Source: an uncultured Flavobacteriaceae bacterium
GTDB lineage: Bacteria; Bacteroidota; Bacteroidia; Flavobacteriales; Flavobacteriaceae
Reading direction: 5' to 3'
DNA length: 13,089 nucleotides
NCBI GenBank assembly: GCA_947311745.1
Contig: CAMZLT010000022.1
Coordinates: 1-13,089 of the forward strand
Shown here piece after piece: positions 1-6,474 of the stretch (position 1 is the first letter of the stretch; the number at the start of each line of letters is the position of its first letter). Position numbers and translations under genes: made by a program. The notes beneath the pieces were generated by a model. That model was not told the origin of the DNA. It saw nothing but the letters and a program-made list of their open reading frames with translations, and made no database searches.

Positions 1-2
1 AT

Positions 3-74
3 CAAAAAATTAAAAAGAAAGTCAAGTTTTTAGATAAATTGGAACTAAAAACATTTAAAGAATTTATTAAATAG
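3..74 (+). CDS. C-terminal end of an upstream gene (partial, unidentified)
   Basis: An open frame enters from the left edge and runs to a TAG at 72-74. It encodes about 23 residues ending in KLELKTFKEFIK. The other two forward frames hit stops early (11-13 and 31-33). The Lys-rich amphipathic character is typical of a real C-terminus, but the piece is too short to identify. The AT-rich, low-complexity composition means the frame could be open by chance. A -7-like box and a strong hairpin follow it downstream. Confidence 0.45.
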   Translation, partial: QKIKKKVKFLDKLELKTFKEFIK

Positions 75-87
75 TTCATTTATACCA

Positions 88-95
88 TAAATTTG
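88..95 (+). promoter_or_regulatory. Possible -7 promoter box (TAAATTTG)
   Basis: This is a perfect match to the Bacteroidota -7 consensus TAnnTTTG, followed by CA. No TTG is found 17-23 bases upstream, so the -33 element is missing. If used, transcription would start near 100 and run through the palindrome at 101-124 and the hairpin at 193-257. No downstream gene close by explains it. Confidence 0.3.
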
Positions 96-192
96 CAAAG
101 GTTTTCGTTACGAAAAGACAAAATAAGTATTAGTGCATATCAAACAAGTATTTACAATAATAATATATGGTTTTGTTTTGCCGTAGAAATGC

Positions 193-257
193 TTTTGCGG
201 ATAAATATAAAAAGAGGGACAAAATTTTGCATCCTCTTTTTATATTTATCCGCAAAA
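193..257. repeat. Perfect 25-bp inverted repeat, possible terminator hairpin
   Basis: The arms 193-217 and 233-257 are exact reverse complements, separated by a 15-base loop. The inner part has the AAAAAGAGG / CCTCTTTTT shape of a bidirectional intrinsic terminator, so it could end transcription of the gene that stops at 74. The stem continues well beyond what a terminator needs (the outer TTTTGCGG / CCGCAAAA), and no clean T-run follows the complete stem. A mobile-element remnant or a structured RNA is also possible. Confidence 0.6.
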
Positions 258-606
258 ATTTATGAAATTAACTTTATTTAGATGTAAAATTTTAAATCCG
301 AAGGAATACCTTAGTATTTCTAGGGTTTTGAAATAAAGGAGATGAATAAAGATAATTTCAAACCTCCTCAAATTTGGATATTGTGAAACTGCAGAATAAA
401 CAATGCAATTATTGGATTACTATGTTTTAATTACAAAATAGTAATATAATGGTAAATTTTTCTGGTTATGTCATTTGTAATTATACCTAGCTTTTTGGAT
501 AAAATTCATGAATTAGAAGTGAAAAAATAAATAAAAGGTAATTTATCTTGTTTGGATAGGCTTTAAAAAAATTTTTCAAATTATACTTACTTATTTAAAT
601 TTAATT

Positions 607-614
607 TATATTTG
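607..614 (+). promoter_or_regulatory. -7 promoter box of the surface-protein gene (TATATTTG)
   Basis: Perfect TAnnTTTG match 17 bases before the ATG at 632, giving a predicted leader of only about 10-15 bases. A TTG -33 element at the expected spacing is not evident. No Shine-Dalgarno sequence is present, which is usual in this phylum. Confidence 0.5.
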
Positions 615-631
615 TCAAAATTTTTACAATT

Positions 632-1195
632 ATGAATAAATTATTGGTTATCAGTCTGTTTTTTTTATTTTTTGGTGTAACAAGTGCACAAGTTGGTATA
701 AATACCGATGGTAGTAACCCAAACACTTCAGCTATGTTGGATATTAAATCTGTAAATTCTGGTATATTGATTCCACGAATGACTTTAGCACAAAGAAATG
801 CAATTACTTCTCCTGCAACAGGTTTATTAATTTATCAAACAAACAACACTTCTGGTTTTTATTATTATAATGGTACTGCATGGCAATCTATTGATACGAA
901 TACAACCGATGGTGATGCTTGGGGGGTTAATGGAGAAGATATTTCCTCAACTATTATTCGAAACGGAGATGTACAAGTTGGAGGAACAAGCAGTTTAGGA
1001 AAAGTACGGTTAAGCACTTCTAATAGTACGCATTCAGGATACATATCAATGTATAAAGCAGATGGAGCTCGTATGGGATATATAGGATATGATGCAACTA
1101 ATTTTACCTATAATGCAGAACAAGGCAAGCATTATTTTTTAGGTGCAGAAGTAGATATTGCCAATAATGCAGAGATTGGAACATCAGGAGAATAA
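632..1195 (+). CDS. N-terminal part of the surface protein (187 aa, signal peptide)
   Basis: Starts at ATG 632 after a perfect -7 box. Residues 1-19 form a hydrophobic signal peptide ending TSA before QVGINT, so the product is predicted to be exported. Residues about 34-85 hold the repeated Bacteroidota surface-protein motifs (MLDIKS, LIPRMTLAQRNAI, PATGLLIYQT, GFYYYNGTAW). Residues about 95-187 are Gly/Ser/Asn-rich, consistent with beta-structured fibre material. It ends abruptly at ...GTSGE with a TAA, without a C-terminal anchor or sorting domain, which fits a truncated product. Confidence 0.65.
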   Translation: MNKLLVISLFFLFFGVTSAQVGINTDGSNPNTSAMLDIKSVNSGILIPRMTLAQRNAITSPATGLLIYQTNNTSGFYYYNGTAWQSIDTNTTDGDAWGVNGEDISSTIIRNGDVQVGGTSSLGKVRLSTSNSTHSGYISMYKADGARMGYIGYDATNFTYNAEQGKHYFLGAEVDIANNAEIGTSGE

Positions 1196-1975
1196 ATGGT
1201 TATTGGTTCTATGGGGCATTCTAATTGGGCGGGTGTTGCACACAAAGGAAGTGTTGGAACTACTACTTACGCATTATTACAAAATGCAGCAGGACAAACA
1301 ATATTGAATTCGGCAAGTGGAGAAAAAATTAATTTTAATCAAGGAAATGTGAATAAAATGGTTCTGAATAGTGGAAATTTAGGTATAGGATTATCTGATC
1401 CTACTGAAAAATTAGATGTTAATGGAAATGCCAAAATTTCAAATAATTTATACCTTCCTAAAATTAAATCTACTGCTAGTTTTGAAAGAAAAATTTTAGC
1501 AATTAATGATAATACCGAGGGGAGAGTTATGCAAATCAGTTCAAGTACTATTTTAGATTATTGTAAACTTGTAAATAGTGCTGTTAATAATGTTACTCCT
1601 TCAGGAAATAATACAGGAACTCTAGTCGATCTTACTAATTTTGGAGGGGCAACTACAGGAAAATATTATGTCGATTTGCAATTTTACACTTCTTCATACG
1701 GAACGAGAGCCTCTCTTAAAATAGCTGTAGATTTAGATAATACTTTAATAAGAATAATTGGGTATACACACTTTAATGGAGGTTCATACGATACAGTAGG
1801 AGACGGGACAAGTGTGGTAACATCTGTTAGTAGTTCGTTTGCAAAAGTTGAAATATCTATAGTAGGTAATATTCTTAAGTTTAGGCAACTATCTAGTGCA
1901 GCAGGTGGAGGAGGATGGACTCAGTGTACGGGGAAATATGGTGTATATCCTTTACCTTGGGGATATAAATTTTAA
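1196..1975 (+). CDS. C-terminal part of the surface protein (259 aa, no signal peptide)
   Basis: The ATG directly follows the TAA of the preceding segment and is in the same frame. Residues about 60-81 carry the GNLGIG...KLDVNGNAKI motif typical of fibre-like Bacteroidota proteins. From about residue 120 to the end lies a domain I do not recognise: beta-rich, Gly/Thr/Ser-rich, ending ...GWTQCTGKYGVYPLPWGYKF, with two Cys. It might be the fibre tip or head domain. With no export signal of its own, it is probably functional only if joined to the upstream half. Confidence 0.55.
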   Translation: MVIGSMGHSNWAGVAHKGSVGTTTYALLQNAAGQTILNSASGEKINFNQGNVNKMVLNSGNLGIGLSDPTEKLDVNGNAKISNNLYLPKIKSTASFERKILAINDNTEGRVMQISSSTILDYCKLVNSAVNNVTPSGNNTGTLVDLTNFGGATTGKYYVDLQFYTSSYGTRASLKIAVDLDNTLIRIIGYTHFNGGSYDTVGDGTSVVTSVSSSFAKVEISIVGNILKFRQLSSAAGGGGWTQCTGKYGVYPLPWGYKF

Positions 1976-2267
1976 GGAAAATTTATTGATCTTAAATAGA
2001 GTTAAAACTATGTGTTTTTAGTACATATTCTTTTTTGCTTTTTATTAATTCATATTGGGCTGTAGGTTTTATAAAACAAACTTTTAGTTTGGTAAATTGA
2101 ATTTATAGATTTTTAGTTTATAAAATTTAAATATTTCTATTTTTTAGACTTATAAGTAGATTTGTTTTCAAGAAAATAATAACCCATTAAAAAACGCTTT
2201 TTATACTGGTCATTGTATTATCTAAAACAACATTACCTATCTATAACTATATATATCTGATTAAAAA
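1976..2267. other. Intergenic region between convergent genes
   Basis: AT-rich spacer between the surface-protein gene and hflX, which converge here. A 6-bp hairpin (CAAACT/AGTTTG, 2077-2091) is present but has no T-run, and AAAAACGCTTTTT near 2191-2203 is too weak to call a terminator. I see no gene and no convincing RNA. Confidence 0.5.
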
Positions 2268-3488
2268 TCATTCTGTATTCCCTAAATCATCGTATTCGTT
2301 ATATAAATAATCGTGATACGGAAAACGAGTAATGTGAATTTTTTTAACCAAATCATAGGTTTTTGTTTTAAACTCCTCTAAATTTTCTTTATTCAATGCC
2401 GAAATAAATATGGTATTGCTTTCTTCCATTTTTTGCATCCATGTTTTTTTCCAATCCTCCAAAGTGTAATGTATTTTACTTCGTTCGGTTACTAAATCAT
2501 CAGCATCAATAGTTTGGTTGGTGTAGGCATCAATTTTATTAAAAACCATTAAAGTTGGTTTGTCATTACTTTTAATTTCTGCTAAAATTTTATTAACGGA
2601 CTCAATATGATCCTCAAAATTTTTATGCGAAATATCTACAACATGTAATAATAAATCTGCTTCACGAACTTCATCTAAAGTAGATTTAAACGATTCTACT
2701 AATTGTGTAGGTAATTTTCTTATAAATCCAACAGTATCGGTAAGTAAAAACGGAATGTTTTTTATAACTACTTTTCTAACTGTTGTATCTAAAGTAGCAA
2801 ATAGTTTATTTTCGGCAAAAACTTCACTTTTACTAATAACATTCATCAAAGTAGATTTGCCAACATTGGTATAACCAACCAAAGCAGCACGAACCATTTT
2901 ACCACGATTTTTACGTTGCACAGCCATTTGTCTGTCAATTTTATTCAATTTCTTACGTAGAAGTGTAATTTTATCACGAATAATACGTCTATCGGTTTCT
3001 ATTTCTGTTTCACCAGGACCACGCATTCCGATACCTCCTTTTTGTCGCTCAAGGTGTGTCCATAATCGCGTTAAACGAGGTAATAAATATTGGCATTGTG
3101 CCAGTTCTACTTGTGTTTTTGCATATGATGTTTGTGCTCGTTGAGCAAAAATATCTAAAATAAGATTGGTTCTATCTAAAATTTTACAGTTTAAAATTTT
3201 TTCAATATTTCGCAATTGCGAAGGACTTAATTCATCATCAAAAATTACCGTTTTAATATCATGAGCTTCGATATAATCTTGTATTTCGTCTAATTTACCA
3301 GAACCAATATAGGTTTTGGTATTAGGAATTGCCATTTTTTGAGTAAACCGTTTTGCAACCGTCCCTCCTGCCGTATATGCTAAAAACTCTAATTCATCTA
3401 AATATTCTTTAGATTTTTCTTCGTTTTGATTTTGAGTTATAACTCCAACTAAAACAACTTTTTCCGTATCTATTTTACTTTCTATCAT
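2268..3488 (-). CDS. hflX: GTPase HflX
   Basis: Translation-factor-type GTPase of the OBG-HflX group. Family members bind the large ribosomal subunit and split or rescue stalled ribosomes, notably under stress. Residues 1-190 form the HflX N-terminal domain, including the signature GGIGMRGPGETEIETDRR (151-168) and a coiled linker (170-195). The G domain follows, with the P-loop GYTNVGKS (205-212), switch I around ATLDTTVR (231-238), DTVGF (251-255), NKID (317-320) and SALN (363-366). The 406-residue length is normal for the family in this phylum. The ATG at 3488 is preceded by a -7 box only 5 bases away, so the transcript is probably leaderless or nearly so. It is divergent from the EEP-family gene, with an 80-base gap. 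Cytoplasmic, ribosome-associated. Confident by motif content. Confidence 0.97.
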   Translation of the reverse strand: MIESKIDTEKVVLVGVITQNQNEEKSKEYLDELEFLAYTAGGTVAKRFTQKMAIPNTKTYIGSGKLDEIQDYIEAHDIKTVIFDDELSPSQLRNIEKILNCKILDRTNLILDIFAQRAQTSYAKTQVELAQCQYLLPRLTRLWTHLERQKGGIGMRGPGETEIETDRRIIRDKITLLRKKLNKIDRQMAVQRKNRGKMVRAALVGYTNVGKSTLMNVISKSEVFAENKLFATLDTTVRKVVIKNIPFLLTDTVGFIRKLPTQLVESFKSTLDEVREADLLLHVVDISHKNFEDHIESVNKILAEIKSNDKPTLMVFNKIDAYTNQTIDADDLVTERSKIHYTLEDWKKTWMQKMEESNTIFISALNKENLEEFKTKTYDLVKKIHITRFPYHDYLYNEYDDLGNTE

Positions 3489-3492
3489 ACTG

Positions 3493-3500
3493 CAAAAATA
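3493..3500 (-). promoter_or_regulatory. -7 promoter box of hflX (TATTTTTG on the minus strand)
   Basis: A perfect TAnnTTTG match read on the minus strand, followed by CA. Its last base is only 5 bases from the hflX ATG (3488), so the predicted start of transcription falls at or next to the A of the start codon. Confidence 0.45.
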
Positions 3501-3568
3501 GAAGCTTTTTATGGATTAATTTTTTTTTACGCATTTTTTTAGTACTTTAACGTTTTAAAATAAAAATT

Positions 3569-4534
3569 TTGAACAATAAAGACACCAAAAACGAATTTAC
3601 AATAGCGTTTTATAATTTAGAAAATTTATTTGATATTTACGATGATCCTAATTTTGACGATGATGATTTTTTGCCAGAAGGAGAAAAAAAATGGACACTT
3701 CGTAGGTATAAAAAGAAAATAAAACGATTATCAAAAGTAATTTCAACTATAGGAAATGATAAAATGGCACATCCTCCTGTTGTTTTAGGTGTTGCTGAGG
3801 TTGAAAATATTGATGTAGTTTTAGATTTGGTAGAATCAGAAAGCTTAAGCAATTTTGGTTATAAAGTAGTGCATTACGATTCACAAGACGAAAGAGGTAT
3901 TGAAGTAGCTTTTATCTATCGTGAAAAATATTTTGAATTACTAGATTCTAAACGATATTCCACCTATTTTATTCGCGAAAATGGTAAAAAAGATTTTACT
4001 AGAGATATTTTAAAAGTAAAAGGGAGGTTAAATGGCGAAATTATTTATTTTTTAGTAAATCATTGGCCATCTAGACGAAATGGAACAGAAGAATCAGAAT
4101 ATAAACGTATACAACTTGCCAACTTAGCACGAAGTATTATTGATGAGATTCAGCAAGAAAATGCCGAAGCAAAAATCATAATTATGGGTGATTTTAATGA
4201 CAATCCTACAAATAAAAGTATTAAACAAACTTTAGTTACATCTGATTTTTACAATCCAATGGAATCCATTTTTGATAAAGGAAATGGAACAGGAAACTAT
4301 CAAGGTGAATGGTTTCTTTTTGACCAAATAATATTTACTAAAAATTTCTTTAGTTACGGAAAACATATTTATAAAAGCACCGATATTTATGATAAACATT
4401 TTTTAAAAGACAAACAAGGCAAACACAAAGAAAATCCTTTGCGAACCTATCGTGGAAAATGGTATAAAGGAGGGATTAGTGATCATTTTCCTGTTTATAT
4501 GGCTGTTGATAAATATGAAGACGATGAAAAATAA
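3569..4534 (+). CDS. Endonuclease/exonuclease/phosphatase family protein
   Basis: Metal-dependent phosphodiesterase fold (EEP/DNase I-like). All core motifs are visible: FYNLENLFD (14-22), the acidic GVAEVEN (74-80, metal ligand Glu77), VNHWPSR (163-169, His165), MGDFND (206-211, Asp208/Asn210) and the C-terminal GGISDHFPV (301-309, Asp305/His306). There is no signal peptide, so it is predicted to be cytoplasmic. The substrate (nucleic acid, nucleotide or phospholipid) cannot be told from motifs. An Asp-rich stretch (residues 25-33) follows the first motif. The start is taken as TTG 3569: no ATG is nearby, and the FTIAFYNLEN block needs to be near the N-terminus. The stop overlaps the start of dprA, suggesting co-transcription. 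Confidence 0.9.
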   Translation: MNNKDTKNEFTIAFYNLENLFDIYDDPNFDDDDFLPEGEKKWTLRRYKKKIKRLSKVISTIGNDKMAHPPVVLGVAEVENIDVVLDLVESESLSNFGYKVVHYDSQDERGIEVAFIYREKYFELLDSKRYSTYFIRENGKKDFTRDILKVKGRLNGEIIYFLVNHWPSRRNGTEESEYKRIQLANLARSIIDEIQQENAEAKIIIMGDFNDNPTNKSIKQTLVTSDFYNPMESIFDKGNGTGNYQGEWFLFDQIIFTKNFFSYGKHIYKSTDIYDKHFLKDKQGKHKENPLRTYRGKWYKGGISDHFPVYMAVDKYEDDEK

Positions 4535-5624
4535 GGACATTCTTTATTTTTTAGCTTTACAAAAAGCAAAAGGAATTGGTAGTATTAATGCAAAAAAATT
4601 AATTAAAAAATGTGGTTCTGCCAAAGCTGTTTTTACTGAAAAAACACAAAACCTTTTAAAAATTGAAGGAATAGGATTACATAAATTAAAAGGTTTAAAA
4701 GAAAAAAACCTTTTTAAACTTGCCGAAAAAGAAATAGATTTTATTCAAAAAAACAATATAGAAATTCGTACTTTTTTAGATGATAACTTTCCATATCATT
4801 TAAAAAATGCCATAGATTCACCAATTTTATTCTTTAAAAAAGGAAAGATAAACCTTGAAAACAAACGAATTATAAGTATTGTCGGAACACGAAATATGAC
4901 CAATTATGGTAAATCATTTTTAGAAAAATTAATCGACGAAATAAAACTATATAATCCCGTTGTTATTAGTGGTTTAGCTTATGGTGTAGATATTTTAGCA
5001 CATCAATTAGCAATTAAAAACAACTTACAAACAGTTGCAGTTTTGGCACATGGTTTAAACCAGATTTATCCTAAAAAACACCATAAAGAAGCTACAAAAA
5101 TGTTAGAAAATGGTGGTTTAGTAACCGAATTTTGGAGTACATCCAATCCTGATAGAGAAAATTTTATTAAACGAAATCGTATTGTTGCAGGAATTTCACA
5201 AGCAACAATTGTAATAGAATCCGCAATAAAAGGAGGTTCGTTAATAACTGCAGACATCGCTAATTCGTATAATCGTGATGTTTTTGCCTTGCCTGGTCGT
5301 ACATCGGATTTGTTTAGTGCTGGTTGTAATAATTTAATCAAAACCAACAAAGCTGCGATGCTTACTTCTGCAAAAGATTTGGCATATTTATTAAATTGGG
5401 AAACCAAAACGAAACAAAAACCAATTCAAAAACAGTTATTTGTTGAATTAGATTCTGCCGAAAAAACGATTTATAATTACCTATTAAAAGAAGGCAAGCA
5501 ATCTTTAGATATCATAGCTTTACATTGTAATTTACCAATTTATAAAATATCTAGCATTTTATTAAATTTAGAACTAAAAGGAGTAATTAGACCTTTGCAT
5601 GGTAAAATTTTTGAAGCAATTTAA
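4524..5624 (+). CDS. dprA: DNA-processing protein DprA
   Basis: Single-stranded-DNA-binding protein that loads RecA onto incoming DNA during natural transformation. Residues about 14-60 form a helix-hairpin-helix/SAM-like region (KGIGSINAKKLIKKCG). The Rossmann-like core spans about 85-290, with VGTRNMTNYG (120-129), SGLAYGVDILAH (149-160), NFIKRNRIVAGIS (213-225), KGGSLITA (236-243) and ALPG (255-258). A C-terminal winged-helix domain lies at about 305-366. The frame is open back to ATG 4452, but that start would overlap the upstream gene by 83 bases and add a non-homologous hydrophobic stretch. ATG 4524 (11-base overlap) or 4515 places ILYFLALQKAKGIG near the N-terminus as expected; 4524 is chosen. 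The length of 366 aa is typical. The TAA lies inside the TTAA at 5621-5624, the left edge of an inverted-repeat element. Confidence 0.95.
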   Translation: MKNKDILYFLALQKAKGIGSINAKKLIKKCGSAKAVFTEKTQNLLKIEGIGLHKLKGLKEKNLFKLAEKEIDFIQKNNIEIRTFLDDNFPYHLKNAIDSPILFFKKGKINLENKRIISIVGTRNMTNYGKSFLEKLIDEIKLYNPVVISGLAYGVDILAHQLAIKNNLQTVAVLAHGLNQIYPKKHHKEATKMLENGGLVTEFWSTSNPDRENFIKRNRIVAGISQATIVIESAIKGGSLITADIANSYNRDVFALPGRTSDLFSAGCNNLIKTNKAAMLTSAKDLAYLLNWETKTKQKPIQKQLFVELDSAEKTIYNYLLKEGKQSLDIIALHCNLPIYKISSILLNLELKGVIRPLHGKIFEAI

Positions 5625-5803
5625 CCCGAAAAATTCATAAGTTTTCGTTATGAAAAGTCAAAATGCCAATAAAATTGGGAAGCGCAGGAATTTTTTAGTG
5701 AAATAATTGTAGCCCAATTCTGAGCTAAGTAAATTTTGAGCATTTTCAATTATAGCAGGTAGTTTGGCTTTGTAATAGAAAATGTATGAATTTTTCGGGT
5801 TAA
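5621..5803. mobile_element. Small TTAA-flanked inverted-repeat element (MITE-like, no ORF of its own)
   Basis: A perfect 19-bp inverted repeat (5621-5639 and 5785-5803) encloses 145 bases. Each outer end is TTAA, so it reads as TTAA, then 15-bp terminal repeats starting CCCGAAAAATTCATA, then TTAA: the look of a 4-bp target duplication around a miniature element with a core of 175 bp. Both stop codons of the convergent neighbours lie within the TTAA copies. No transposase fits inside; the longest minus-strand micro-ORF (5648-5743) is 31 residues and unrecognised. The interior has a palindromic stretch (5641-5664) that matches 101-124 at 22 of 24 positions. TTAA duplications and ends starting with C residues are known for some DNA transposons (IS1380 family in bacteria, from general knowledge), but the family here is inference. 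Confidence 0.6.
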
Positions 5804-6336
5804 TCGTTCCATCTAAATTTTTTAAATAAATCCCAAATTACAATTCCTGTAGTAACCGAAATATTTAAGGAGTGTTTTGTGCCAAATTGCGGAATTTCAA
5901 CGCAAAAATCACTTTCCGAAACTACTTCTTGTTGTACACCTTTTACTTCATTTCCCATAATAATGGCATATTTTTTTGCTTTATCGATAGTAAAATCTTG
6001 TAGTTTTATACTATTATCTGCTTGTTCTATACTTACCGCGATATATCCGTTTTTTTGCAAAGTTTTTACTAATTCTAAAGTGTTTTCTTCATATTCCCAA
6101 GCAACGGATTCTGTAGAACCAAGTGCAGTTTTATGAATATCTTTATGTGGTGGTTTTGCTGTAATTCCGCATAAATAAATTTTCTCGATTAAAAAAGCAT
6201 CACTAGTCCTAAAAACCGAACCAATATTGTTCAAACTTCGGATATTATCCAAAATAATTACCAAAGCTGTCTTTTCTTTTTCTTTAAAAGAAGGAATATC
6301 CAAACGATTAAGTTCGCTGTTTTTTAATTTTTTCAT
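5800..6336 (-). CDS. SpoU/TrmH-family RNA 2'-O-methyltransferase
   Basis: AdoMet-dependent ribose methyltransferase with a trefoil-knot SPOUT fold, acting on tRNA or rRNA. Motif 1 is NIRSLNNIGSVFRTSDAF (31-48), motif 2 IIMGNEVKGV (125-134) and motif 3 FGTKHSLNISVTTGI (151-165), the last two building the knotted cofactor site. At 178 residues it is a minimal SPOUT enzyme with no long N-terminal RNA-binding domain, resembling TrmH-like small forms. The exact target base cannot be assigned. The ATG at 6336 is 30 bases after a perfect -7 box on the minus strand. It is convergent with dprA; its TAA is contributed by the right TTAA of the inverted-repeat element. Confidence 0.92.
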   Translation of the reverse strand: MKKLKNSELNRLDIPSFKEKEKTALVIILDNIRSLNNIGSVFRTSDAFLIEKIYLCGITAKPPHKDIHKTALGSTESVAWEYEENTLELVKTLQKNGYIAVSIEQADNSIKLQDFTIDKAKKYAIIMGNEVKGVQQEVVSESDFCVEIPQFGTKHSLNISVTTGIVIWDLFKKFRWND

Positions 6337-6366
6337 TTGTTTTTTAGAAAATAGGATTCAAAAAGT

Positions 6367-6374
6367 CAAAATTA
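6367..6374 (-). promoter_or_regulatory. -7 promoter box of the SpoU methyltransferase gene (TAATTTTG on the minus strand)
   Basis: Perfect TAnnTTTG match on the minus strand, 30 bases before the ATG at 6336. A TTG at -33 is not seen. It forms a divergent pair with the metG promoter. Confidence 0.4.
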
Positions 6375-6423
6375 AGTAAAAACTATACATAATTTTAGTA
6401 AAAATCATTTAATCCGTAAAATT

Positions 6424-6457
6424 TTGCCGTTAACTTCTTTTCAAAAACGTATTTTTG
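6424..6457 (+). promoter_or_regulatory. Promoter of metG (TTG and TATTTTTG)
   Basis: A TTG at 6424-6426 lies 23 bases before the -7 box TATTTTTG (6450-6457), matching the flavobacterial pattern TTG-N17-23-TAnnTTTG. The ATG at 6475 follows 17 bases after the box, so the leader would be only about 10-13 bases. Confidence 0.55.
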
Positions 6458-6474
6458 CATAAAATATTTAAAAA

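Larger units (their letters stand above)
75..631. other. Intergenic region with little coding potential
   Basis: About 560 bases without a convincing gene. It contains a -7-like box (TAAATTTG, 88-95), a small palindrome (101-124) that resembles part of the element at 5641-5664, a perfect 25-bp inverted repeat (193-217/233-257) and a weak 8-bp hairpin (302-309/314-321, one G-U pair). The promoter of the next gene lies at 607-614. From about 325 to 600 I see only AT-rich sequence without clear structure. A TTG-initiated frame at 93-281 overlaps the -7 box and both arms of the inverted repeat, so it is not credible. Confidence 0.6.
632..1975 (+). pseudogene. Secreted tail-fibre/adhesin-like surface protein, interrupted by an in-frame TAA
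   Basis: Two open stretches, 632-1195 and 1196-1975, lie in the same frame and are separated only by the TAA at 1193-1195. Read through, they give one protein of about 448 codons. The N-terminus has a signal peptide (cleavage near SA|QVGINT) and the low-complexity VGINT / AMLDIKS / GILIPRMT / GLLIYQT / GFYYYNGTAWQ motifs common in Bacteroidota surface proteins. The second half carries the matching GNLGIG...DPTEKLDVNGNAKI motif. These motif blocks belong together in one polypeptide, so the parsimonious reading is a nonsense mutation in a single gene, for example AAA to TAA, giving SGE-K-MVIG. Alternatives are a sequencing error, readthrough, or termination-reinitiation at TAAATG, which would make the second product a separate protein without a signal peptide. 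Confidence 0.65.

Noticed and set aside
93..281. 62-codon TTG-initiated frame
   Set aside because: It overlaps a -7-like box and both arms of the 25-bp inverted repeat, and the protein has no recognisable character.
302..321. 8-bp hairpin near 302-321
   Set aside because: Short, includes a G-U pair, no T-run or nearby gene; expected by chance in AT-rich DNA.
342..386. 14-codon ATG frame preceded by AAAGGAG
   Set aside because: The purine stretch touches the ATG, so spacing is wrong for a ribosome binding site, and the peptide is too short to support.
2077..2091. CAAACT/AGTTTG hairpin as a terminator after the surface-protein gene
   Set aside because: The stem is only 6 bp, AT-rich, and lacks a following T-run.
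4452..4523. Longer N-terminus for DprA from ATG 4452
   Set aside because: It would overlap the upstream gene by 83 bases and add a hydrophobic stretch foreign to DprA; the conserved region begins right after ATG 4524.
5066..5407. 113-codon minus-strand frame within dprA
   Set aside because: It lies antisense to well-conserved DprA motifs and has no independent support.
5648..5743. 31-residue minus-strand micro-ORF inside the TTAA element
   Set aside because: Too short, no promoter or recognisable protein; probably chance within repeat DNA.
5621..5803. Inverted repeat as a bidirectional intrinsic terminator
   Set aside because: The arms are 145 bases apart and no T-run follows either arm, so a mobile-element reading is better supported.
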